From the NCBI RefSeq assembly GCF_041296265.1, contig NC_091689.1, positions 8,284,001 through 8,348,000 on the forward strand: a stretch of DNA of 64,000 nt, in the 5' to 3' direction. The DNA comes from Equus caballus. Its lineage: Eukaryota; Chordata; Mammalia; Perissodactyla; Equidae. The translations under genes and the position numbers were made by a program. The stretch's first letter is position 1, and each line of letters starts with the position of its first letter. Of the stretch, positions 11,801 to 23,800 are shown piece after piece. The notes under the pieces are model-generated. The model ran no database searches. It saw only the letters and a list, made by a program, of their open reading frames with translations, and had not been told where the DNA came from.

Positions 11801-14800
11801 TTGCTTCTGTACTGCAGGGACTTAATAGGGAGTGGGGGGGTGGGGAGGGTGTTTTAAGTTCTGCCAAACTTGAGAATACCAGCCCCTCGTTGGCCAGGCT
11901 ATCCTTTATCACAAAGGGAAGGTAATTTCAGGACAGCAGAGACAAATACCGGTGCTTTTACATACTCGCTATCCCACTTATTTCCTCTCAGATGCAATGT
12001 CCAGATGATATTAGATTTGCCAACACAGCTCTCAGTCCTCTTCCTGAAGGAAGGAGTCTTCACGTATCCAAATGGCCGGAGCTGGCGGGGCTAGCTCAGT
12101 GAGTAGGGGCAGATGATAAAGATGCTGCCTGCTCATTGTAGCTAAGTCTCAGCAGTCTGGAAGATGGAGGGCAGGAGGGAGGAAAGAGTTGACTGTTTTT
12201 ATTCTTATCTAGGGCAAGATTTGGGCTTTCAGTGAAATTTAAATGCAACCTTCTCCCAGAGTGAAATCTCGTTATAACCTTCCTTTGCTTTATCTAAGAC
12301 CAAAAGGGACAAGTTTCTCCCCAACCTATTTAGTTGGGGAGGCCCAAGTAATTATCAAAAAGAATCTAAACAAAGGAAACTTAAATGGGTGATTACATAA
12401 GATATTCCTTCTCCTTTAGGGCAGATATGCAGGTATCTCCACAAGAGCCACGGTATAACAATCACCTTGTTTAGAATGATGCTCATAATCTACTAGCACC
12501 TTCTATACCTGTTTCAGGCCCAGTTGAGGCTTTCCCCAAGGATACCTCATAACAGATGTACCCTTTTCAGAGGCAGTCTCCCCACCCCACCACCATCTGA
12601 AGACTTGCTGAAAGATTTCTGGTTTTAAGTGCTCCTAGACACATCTTTACACAACGTCTTGTGTATGTGAGTGTGCTTTTAACTGTAATTGCATCTGTTC
12701 CTACCCAGCCGCAGACAAACCGCACTCAAAGGGCAGGCGAGGTGAGCAATCTGGGACTCCTGTAGATGTTTGCTTTCTGAAGGTGATTGTGAAGGTGACA
12801 GCCCTCTCTTCTCCTAGTTTTTTCTCACTTCTTCACAAAGCTGGTGACATTGAGATTTCTGTTTTTACTTCCGGGGTTCCCAAACGTCCATGGACAGGAG
12901 TTTTGGCTCCCTAGGGGGTGAGGCAGTGAAGTCTGTCCATGATTTCAGCCAGGGAAAGGAGGCCGAAGGATAGGGTTAGAGAGGGTGTGATCAAGACCAG
13001 CTAGTCTGCTCTAGGAATGGACTCAAGAGTCTTGGTTTGCTGGTTCTGCTGATGAGTTAGGGAGAAGAGAAGGCTGATAGGGTATTTTTTTCTCTCCACA
13101 GAACTTCCTGCAGGGACTGCTCACCAAGGACCCTCGGCAGCGTCTGTCCTGGCCAGACCTCTTACATCACCCCTTTATTGCTGGTCATGTCACCAGTGAG
13201 TCATTAGGGTTCCTAGGGCTTCCCTAGTATTCTCTCCAAACTCCCCTCCTTCCCCCAACTATCTGGATCCAACATATATTCTTTACCCCACCAGCTTGAA
13301 CTTTCTTCCTAGCCCTTTGCCTGACTTTTGCCACTTCCACTGTAACCCCCTTCTTCTTTGTCATTTGTCAAAATGGTCTCCTTCCACAGAAGCTTGGAGA
13401 CACTGAAGTTGCCTCTGGCTGAGTGGACATGGTGGCACAGCTCCAGTACGATCATGTCTTCCCACCCCCTTCCCTCTCTGCAGTAATAACTGAACCAGCA
13501 GGCTCAGATTTGGGTACCCCATTCACCAGTCGCCTACCTCCAGAACTTCAGGTGCTAAAGGACCAGCAGGCGCATCGGCTGGTCCCCAAGGGCAATCAAT
13601 TTCCCATCTTGCGTCAAGCCTGTAAGCGCATGGCCGAGGAGCTCAAGCAGAAGGTGTGTGGGGCAGGGGGGAATATGTTGACAACCAGGCTCGTGACTGG
13701 GGGAGTTGGGAAGGAGTAGCTCTTTAGGTTTGGGCAAGGGCCACAAATAGGATTCATAGTACCCTGTGGCAACCGAATAGTTCTGATTCAGTGTCTCCTG
13801 CCCGCTTCTCACAGAGACACCAGAACACAGGACCTGCCCTTGAGCAAGAGGACAGGACCAGCAAGGTGGCTTCTGGCACAGCCTCTCCGCCCAGACTAAG
13901 GGCCACTCCTCAAGAATCAGGCCTCTTGGCTGGGATCTTGGCCTCAGAAATGAAGAGCAGCTGGGCTGAGTGTGGGGCTGGAGAGGACCCCCCTGCACCT
14001 CGGTGAGGGGGGTATAGCCAGGGATTTACAGCCTGAGGTATCTGGCAGATCTTTGGCTCTAGCCAAAGCGAGTATACCATGGTCCCTGTCACTAGCCACT
14101 ACCTACGTATGCACAGGGCCCTGGGAGTCTGAGTCCTTGGTTCCTGAATTCTAATTCCAGATACTTTCCTGACTCGTCAGGAAAGGTGGGAACTTTCCTT
14201 TCTCTATGCCTCGGTTATACCTTAACTGAAATGGAAAGAATTATCTCCATGCAAAAGGGAAGATTATTTGAGTTGAGAGCCACAGGTGAAAACCGCCAAG
14301 ATAGACATGAGAATAAGATCCAAGATGGAAGGGCAGTCAAGGATACGTGTGTAGTGGTCAACGTATCCTGTCCTGGCTGTATCCTAGAAGGAGGTCTCCT
14401 CTTTCCAATCCTATTTGTCTTAGTCTTCCTTCCTCTCCTGGGTCTAGAGGGAGGAACAAGTTAATGATCTCCAAGCCTGATAAGTCTAGAACTCGTCTTG
14501 CTCCCCACTTCCTCCGGCAGGGAAAACTGGACCACCCAGGATTGTGAACGAGCATTCCCAGAGCTGAGGCCGGAGGTGATGGGCCAGCAGAGCATTGATG
14601 CAGTGGATTTAGAGAATGAGGTGAGCCCTAGGGCTTCTTCTTGGCCTTGTCCCTACCTTGGGATATTGAGTCTAGGTAGATGTTTTTCTAGAACAGTGAT
14701 TCCTAGCCATCCAATTATGAGCTCCCCTTGTATTAAAAATTGCTTTCTTATTATTACAGATTTTGATTGTGCAGTATCTGCACATATAATTATCAAAAAT

Positions 14801-17800
14801 TGGAAGACATAGGTAAAAATGAAAGTCCCTCTTGAGCCTTACCTCGGTCCCAGAGACGTCTACTGTTATTAGTTTAGTCTGCTTCCTTCCAAACTTTCTG
14901 TACTTTTACATATATTCATATGTACTCACAGAAATATATAGTTTGGGGGCTGGCGCCATGGCCAAGTGGTTAAGTTCTCGCACTCTGCTTCAGCGGCCCA
15001 GGGTTTCACCGGTTTGGATCCTGAGCGGGGACATGGTACCACTCATCAAGCCATGCTGAGGTGGCGTCCCATGCAGCACAAGAAGGACCTACAACTACAA
15101 TATACAACTATGTACTGGGATGCTTTGGGGAGAAGAAGAAGTTAAAAATACGAAAAAAATAAGATTGGCAACAGTTGTTAGCTCAGGTGCCAATCTTTAA
15201 AAAAAAAAAAAATATATATATAGTTTGGCTGTTTTTATGTTACTGAGTTCATACCGTATGTATTGTTTTGCATCATGCCTCTCTTATCATTTGACCTGTT
15301 TTAGAGATCTTTGTACATCTGAACATATAGTTCTACCTTAATCTTTTGTGCTTTTTTAGGATTTTAACTTTTTATTTTGAAATAATTTCAAACTTAAAGA
15401 ATAGTTGTGAGAATACCACAAGGTAGTCCTGTATACCCTTCACCCAGACTCACCAGTTGTTAAAATTCTGCCACATTTGCTTTATAATTCTCTCTCTATA
15501 TACATGGACATATCAACTCTCTGAGTCTTTTGGAGTAGGTTGCACACATGCCCTCTTACCCCCACATACTTCAGTGCGTATTTCTTAGGAACAAGGTCAG
15601 TCACTTGCACTATCACAGTACAACTATAGGAGTCAGAAACTTAACATTGATATCATTCTGTTGCTTAATCTACAATCCATATTCTAATTTTGCTAATTGT
15701 TCCAGTAATGTTCTTTTTTTTTTTTTTTTTTACAGATTTTTTATTTTTTCCTTTTTCTCCCCAAAGCCCCCCAGTACATAGTTGTGTATTCTTCGTTGTG
15801 GGTTCCTCTAGTTGTGGCATGTGGGACGCTGCCTCAGCGTGGTCTGACGAGCAGTGCCATGTCCGCGCCCAGGATTCGAACCGACGAAACACTGGGCCGC
15901 CTGCAGCGGAGCGCGCGAACTTAACCACTCGGCCACGGGGCCAGCCCCATCCAGTAATGTTCTTTATAGCAAAAAAACCACATTTCTTTCCTGATCCACG
16001 ATCCAGTCCAGTGTTACGCATCGCATTTAGTTGTTATACCTCATTAGTCTCGTTTAATCTGGAGCAGTTCCTAGCCTGTCTTTGTCTTTCATCACTCACA
16101 GTTTTGAGGTGCACAGGCCAGTTATTTTGTAGAACATTCCTCAAATTGATATTTCCTCATGATTAGGTTCAGGTTATGCATTTTTGGTAGGAATCCTACA
16201 TAAGTGATGCATCCTCAATACCACAATCTTTTTATTTTATTTTTGCTGAGGGAGATTCACCCTGGGCTAACATCTGTTGCCAATCTTCCTCTTTTTGCTT
16301 GAGGAAGACTTGCCCTAAGCTAACATCTGTGCCAACCTTTCTCTATTTTGTATGTGAGTTGCTGCCACAGCATGGCTGCCGACAAGTGGTCCACATGTGG
16401 GATCTGAATTCAATCCGCTGAAGTGAAGTGTGCCAAACCTAACCACTAGGCAACGGGGCTGGCTGCACCACAGCCTTTTTAATAACTTCATAGTATTTCC
16501 TAATATGGATGTGCCATGATTTATTATTCCCTTACTGATTGGCTTTATGACATTTCCAGAGTTTTTTCTTGTAAACCATGCCACAGTAGACAACTTCCTA
16601 GGTATCTATTTATGCACATGTGCCAGTGTTCTCCAAGGGCCTTTTCAAAACCGCTCACATCCTGCCAGCTAGGCCTTTTTAAACTGGTGGTTTAAAAAAG
16701 TACATCTGTGCCAAAGGAGTCACTGGCTTCTTACAGTTACTTCATAATTCCCCAGGTTGGAAGCTATTACCCTTGAACCTACCTGCTCCTCCTAAGCTCT
16801 TTCACTCCCCTGTGCCTCAGGAGCCAGACAGCGATGATGAGTGGAAACACCTGCTAGAGACCAGCAAGCCCATGCCCATACAGCTGAAGGCCCCTCTCAC
16901 CCTGCTGTGCAATCCTGACTTCTGCCAGCGCATCCAGGCTCAGCTACATGAGGCTGCAGGGCAGGTAATGGGCAGAAGGATACTGGGGGTCTGGGGGATG
17001 GGTTGAGACTATTTTTGCAGATGAGGCATTAAAGAACATTGATTGACATAAGGAGAAAGAGAAAGTTTATTGCTTTCCAGTTCTCTTTCAGTCCATGTGC
17101 TTAATTCAAGGAGATTTGCTAACCTCCTTTAGTAACACCAAAAGAACAGACCTCAGGTTTCTCTTTCTGAAGGAAAAAGTACCCATCTAGAGCAGGGGTC
17201 AGCAGACTTGTTCTGATGGTAAATATTTTAGGTCTTGAGGGCCAAAAGGCAAAAAATGGAGGCTATTACGTAAATACTTCTATACTGAGAGAAAACACAT
17301 TTCCACAATATTTTTATTGGCGAAATTAAAAATATAGATCTAACAAGTATACAACATTCTCTAATACAGGTATACTAATGAGAAGAATGAGATTCTTTTT
17401 TAGGGGATAACATTTTGCTTGATTGGCATTCATAGTGTTCCCTCCTACAAAGCCTTTCCTTGCTTCTCTGAAACCCAGTGATCTTCCTGGGAACTCACCA
17501 AAATATGTTGTCTGCATCTCTTTCCCTCTCTTTTCTTTAAAGTTTTTGAGAATTATTTTTAGTAAATTTACCAAGTTGTGAAACAATCACCATAATCCAG
17601 TTTTAGAACATTTTCATTGTCCCAGTAAGATCCCTCATACCCATTTACAGTTAGTCATCGTTCCCACTCCAGTCCCAGGCAACCAGTGTCTACTTTCTGT
17701 CTCAGACATTTGCCTTTTCTGGACGTTTTAGGTAAATGGAAGCATACGGTATACAATCTTAATGTCTGCCGCCTTTCACTTAGCATAATGTTTTCAAGGT

Positions 17801-20800
17801 TCATTCATTTTGCAGCGTGTATCAATACTGCATTCCTTTTTATTGCCGATTACTATTCCATTATATGGATAAATCACATTTTGTTTATCCAGTCACCAAT
17901 TGATGGACATTTGGGTTGCTTCCGCTTTTTGGCTTTTATGAGCAATGCTGCTTCAAACATTCATGTGGAAGTCTTTGTGTGGACATAAACGTTTTTGTTT
18001 CTCTTGGGTGGATTCCTAGGAGTGTAATTGCTGGGTCATATGGTAAATTTATGTTTAACTTTAAGAAACTGCTGAACTATTTTCTAAAGGGGCTGCACCA
18101 TTTTACATTCCCACCAGCAATGTATGAGGGTCCCCATTTCTCCACATCTTTGCCAACATGTATTGTTGCTAATCTTTTTGTTTATAGCCATTCTAGTGAG
18201 TGTGAAATAGTATCTCACTGTCATTTTAGTTTGCATTTTGCTAATGAGTAATGTTGAACATCTTTTCGTGTGCTTATCAGCCATTTATATATCTTCTTTG
18301 GTGAAATATCTATTCAATTCTTTTGCTCATTTTTAAATCAGGTTGTTTGTTTTCTTATTGAGTTGTAAGAGTTCTTTGTATATTCTGGCTACAAGACCTT
18401 TATCAGATATGTGATTTGCAAATCTTTTCTCCCAGTCTATGGTTTGTCTTTTTATTCTCATAAGAGTGTCTTTTGAATCACAAAGATTTTAATTTTGATG
18501 AAATCCAATTACTATTTTTTCCCTTTGTGGATTATGCTTTTGGTGTTGTATCTTTTCCAAACCCAGAGTTTTAAGATTTTCTCCTATGTTTTTTCTAAAA
18601 GTTTTCTAGTTTTAGCTCTGACGTTTAGGTCTCTGATCCATTTTGAGTTAATTTTTGTATACAATGTGAGGTAGAGATCTAACTTCATCTTCTTGCGTGT
18701 GGCTATACAATCGTCTTGGCACCATCTGTTGAAAAGACTCTCCTTTCCCCCACTGAATTGCCTTCCCACCCTGCACCTCTCTGTCAGCCCTTATACGTTG
18801 TCATCCTAGTGTTGGATAACTTTTCAATAGGGAAGCAGGTTAAAAGCTTTGCCTCCATGATAAGACTTCCTGAGTTAGAATTCCAATGGAGGGACCAGCC
18901 CTGTGGCCGAGTGGTTAAGTTCACACGCTCCACTTTGGTGGCCCAGGGTTTTGCTGATTCTGATCCTGGACGTGGACATGGCACCACTCATCAAGCCATG
19001 CTGAGGCGGCATCCCACGTGCCACAACTAAAAATATACAACTGTGTACCGGGGGTCTTTGGGGAGAAAAAGGAAAAATAAAATCTTTGAAAAAAAAAGAA
19101 TTCCAATGGAACTACTCTTTAGCTCTGTGATTATTGACTGTATACTACAGCTATCTAGAAACTTCAGTGTCCTCATCTAGAAAATGGGTAATCATATTCA
19201 CGTCACAGGATTATTGTAAAGAGTAAATGAGCAAATGAGTGAAAAGATTTAGAACAGTGAGTGGCATATGGTAAAGCACTTGACATAAATGTTATTCTTC
19301 TTTTGAAGAATAACCTTTTAAAGAATAACCATTTGAAAATCTACTACTGTCCTTAGCTTGCAGGCTGTATGAAAGTTAGTGGTAGGCTAGACTTGGCCTG
19401 CAGGTCATAGTGTGTCGACCCCTGCTCTAGAGTTGAATAATAGTGTTTTGTGTCCATTGTTTTTAATTTTCAGAAGCGTGTGTGTGCCTTTTGTTTTGCT
19501 TTTAAGATGAAGGGCTGGGGAAGGGAGGGAGCAGATGGGAATGCCACTGGGTCTGACAGAGAGGTCCAGAGGGGAGGTCCCCTCCGCCTTGGTCACCGCT
19601 GTTATACGTCAGGTGACCTGACCATTTGTGCTCCTGTTCCCTGCCATATTTTCCGTAATTCTCTATTCTTCTCTGGGTTTTAGACTCCCAAAGAAAGGAA
19701 CTAGAACATTTGGTCAGCTTTGCCAAATCCTTGGAGACACTTGGTATCTGTGACTCTTTTTCTTTTACCTCTGATAATGTGGATTACTGTCTCTTTCCCT
19801 TGTGTCATCCAGATCCTGAAAGGCATGCTGGAGGGCGCTTCCCAAATCCTTCCCGCACTCCGGGTTCTGAGCAGTCTTCTGTCCAGCTGTAGTGACTCCG
19901 TTCCCTTGTACTCCTTCTGCCGGGAGGCAGGGCTCCCTGGGCTGCTGCTCAGCCTACTCAGACACAGCCAGGAGAACAACAGCATCCAGCAGGTAAGCAC
20001 TAGGCCAGGAGCCTCGAGAGACTTGTAGGAGTTTCTTCTCCTTGGATTTCTCTTCTCCCAACTGCCATCTCTACTTGGCCAAACTGCCTTTTATTTTCTT
20101 TCCTCCTTCTTCTAGTTAGTAGAGCATGAATTGCAAACTCCAGTACCTTCTGAGGCCAGGCAGATAATGTCAGTCATGACATAGACTGTGTTTGACTGTA
20201 TGAGTAGTGGGGAATATGATACCCTGGAGATCTCATGCCCAATCTAAATGGGACATCCTCTCCTCAGCTCCAGCCCACTGTTGCCATGTTGGCAATATGG
20301 GCCCAGTGTCACTAGACCTTCTAGTTTTACAAGAGAAGCTAGAAATACAGATTTTTATTTGCAATTTCCCAATATTTAGAGTACTGTGTTTTCAAATATT
20401 AAATCCTAGGCTTTATTGACCCAAACTTTTTTTTTTTTTTGAGGAAGCTTGGCCCTGAGCTAATATCTCTGCCCAGCTTCCTCTACTTTATATGTAGGAC
20501 ACCTACCACAGCATGGCTTGATGAGCAGTGCATAGGTCCACACCCCGCATCTGAAGTGGTGAACCCTGGGCCACTGAAGCAGAGGGCGTGAACTTAACCA
20601 CTGTGCCACTGGGCTGGCCCCTTTGTTGACCTGATGTTTATAGAGCAGGGTACTGAAATTCAGAGATTAACTGACTAATACACAGGCACTAACTTGTACA
20701 CAATCTCGGAGACGATAAGTGGAAGAGCGAGGATTGAGACTGTCTGAGCCCAAACCTCTGCTTCCCCGTGCTGGGTCCTGCCGCAGCTGAGCTGGGAGGG

Positions 20801-23800
20801 CAGAATGAAAACATGTTTAATGGGGCCTGGGCTCAGGCAGCTGGAAAGCTGCTCTCTGCTGATGAGGATTAATCCTGAGCATTTTTAAGGGATTTAGGAA
20901 AGAATTTGAGCTATTTTGGAGAAGAGAATCTCCTAAACTCCAAAATACTGTTCAGCCCAAACTAGACACATTTTCAGGCTGTTTATTGGCTGTGGCTTTG
21001 TATCTCTTGATCTCCTCTCTCTGTCCAAAGGCTCTCTTCCCCCTGCACCTTTCTGTTTGGTCCATCTGGCTGGCTGCTGATGCATTTTTTACTGCTTTTT
21101 CTGTTATTTGTCTCCATCCCCTCCATTGCCCTTACTCTCTGTACTCTTCCCTGGCAGCAATGCTGGTGTGGGACCTTCTTACAGGACCTGATGGCCGTGA
21201 TTCAGGCCTACTTTGCCTGCACCTTCAACCTGGAGAGGAGCCAGACAGGTGACAGGTGGGATGAGAGGCAGCTGTGCTCTGTCGGCCAGTTTGGCTGCAG
21301 TTTCTACCCCTATCTCTTCCTCTCCTCATTAGGAAGAGCTAAGTGAGAAGAAGCCGTGATTTGTCACAAGTTTAGGGATCAGCTGCGTGACCCCTTAGAG
21401 TCAAGCTAGTCCTTTTAAGGACCCTGAGACCCTCCAAGTTTGCCCCAAGGTTCTAAGGGTTAGCCATAGTTTAGTCACCATACACTAAATGGAATGGTCA
21501 AGATGTGAATAACCTAGAGAAAACGGCAAAGAAGAGGCTTGGAGTGTGTGTCTGTGAGACTGTGTATGTGTTTAGTGGGGGAGAAGGGAAGGAGCATACT
21601 GATGTGTTCCTTTGCAGAGATTCTCCTACCTGCCCAGAACTGACCCATTCACCACAGCTGGGTTTTTAGTAGAGAAATGAGAAGAAACCATGGGCTCATT
21701 TTTTCCCAGCCTACAGGTATTTCAGGAGGCCGCCAACCACTTTCTGGACCTGTTGGGGAAGCTGCTGGCCCAACCAGATGACTCCGAGCAGAACTTGTGG
21801 AGGGACAGCCTTATGGTACTCTGCTCCTACTTCCAGATTTCTGTCTCTCCTGTCTTTCCTGGTGTTTCTCCAGTCCCCTTTCTTGCGATTATATAGAGTT
21901 AGATCAAGTTAATACCACAAAAATTTGTTGAATGCCGAGTAAGTGCCATATGTCATTTGAGTAAGAGAAAATCCCCATATTGAAGGGACCAAGGATAGTC
22001 TGGTAGGAGAGATGTACAGTGATCAAGGACAACAGTGTGAAAAGTACACTGAAACTTTGTATAAAATACAGAAGTACCACTGAAGAAGATCAACACTAGA
22101 GAGTCACAGAAGAAATCTTGAAGAAGGAAATCATCTCCTCTAGGATTTGAAGAATGCACAGAAGTTTGCCAGGTGGATGAGGCAGGAAAGTAGAAAGGAC
22201 ATTCTGGGCAGAAAGAGCAACATATATACAGGCCCAGAGGCATTGAGCAGTGTGACTATTTCAGGGAACCACAGATAGAAGTATTTCTTCTTAAAGAGAC
22301 TTGCAGATCAGCTACTATTTCTCAATTTCATTTGTCCTGTGGACTAGTAAACTCTATTCTTTCCCCTGGGCTCTGGAGGGTGAGGGACAGGGGAATGGAG
22401 GATTAAATGAGAAAATAGCTGAGCGCTGACTGATCTCAGAGGAGACAATTAGAGAGGAACATGTGCAGGGAAGTAAACAATTGCCTGGTCATTGTTCTAA
22501 CTGGCAATTGGGAACACAGAGCTGGGTTACATTCCTGCCTCTAGCTGGCAGTCCGTTCAATCTCTTCTAGTCCGTGAGCCTATTTTAACATCCCTCACCC
22601 ATTCAGGTCAGGAAGCTTTTAATGTCTGACTGAAATTTTGCCCAGCAGTGACTCACATTACTGGGCAGCACTTTTCATCTGTCATTGTGCAGTGAGTAGT
22701 ATGAGGTGTTTGGAATAAACACTCCACCTCTGGAAATTCTGAAACAGCACGACTGGAATCCCTTGGAATTCTTATACTCATGGTCCACAGATAATGCTTT
22801 GAGAAACATCATCTAGGGAGCAGCTGATCAGAGAATAGAAGGATTGACACCTAAAATTCCTGTCCTCTAACCATGAAGGCAGTATTAATGCATTTTCTGT
22901 GTGCGGGATACTTAGAATTAGACAGCCGGTCCCCTGGGTTTTTCTGCTCTTTTCTCAGGTTCTCCAGGGATTCTTGCTCCTCACCCAAAGCCCAGTCAGT
23001 TTTCTGATGTCCTATTGTTCACCCTGCTCTTGTCTCCCTCAGTGCTTTATTGTTCTGTGTGAAGCCATGGATGGGAACAGCTGGACCGTTGCCAAAGCCT
23101 TTTACTGCAGCCTGCTGACCACGCAGCGGGCTGTGTTGGACGGGCTCCTTCATGGCTTGACAGTTCTCCAGCTCCCTGTCCACAGCCCCCCAGGTAACCA
23201 GGGTGGGGAAGGGGGTTCTCTCGACTTGCTTGTCGAGTAGGTCCAGCTCTGCTCTTTCTACTTCCATCACCTAGGATGGTGCCTGGCATTTAGTGAGTGC
23301 TCAATAAATAACTGTGAACTGAAAGAACAAATGGGGATCTGAGAGAAATAACCAGACCGCGCCCAGCGTTCTTTGCCTTTCTCCACAGGAGCCCCCCAAG
23401 TGAGCCAGCCACTGCGAGAGCAGAGTGCGGATCTGCCTGGAGCCCTTTCCTCTGCACTGGCAGCCATCTGTACTACTCCTGTGGGGCTGCCGGGCTGCTG
23501 GAAAGCCAAAGAGCAGGTCTGAGCTGCAGTTTCTTGCTCCTCTCATCATGTTCCCAGAGTTGGGGAGGCTGGCCCCAGCTTCTCAAAAAGGCAGAAAAAC
23601 AAGCTTTTATACCTCCTCTTACTCAATGCTTCCAGAAACCAGATGCTCCCGCCCGGGGTCTGGGCCACTTGTAGAACATGGTGTAGTCAAAATCCCACAG
23701 TCCTTGGCAAGCTGGTGAAAGAGGTTTTAGTGATAAACTGCCCGTGTGGTAGGGAGGCTGCTCTGTAGCCACCAGTGCTGCCTCTTCAAGGGCTCAGGAT

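Larger units (their letters stand above)
17193..19424 (+). mobile_element. hAT (Charlie-type) element split by later insertions
   Basis: Left end 'caggggtcagcagacttg ... aaatattttaggtcttgagg' (17193-17240) and right end 'cttggcctgcaggtcat ... gtcgacccctg' (to 19424) are the two ends of a short non-autonomous hAT element. Flanks match at 7 of 8 bases (atctagag at 17185-17192, ctctagag at 19425-19432), the hAT 8-bp duplication. The interior now holds an L1 fragment, a MIR and an ERE. Confidence 0.75.

Noticed and set aside
12085-12160. tRNA-like 'ggggctagctcagtgagtagg'
   Set aside because: It looks like a tRNA D-arm start, but no matching anticodon arm or T arm (GGTTCGAATCC) follows at the right distance.
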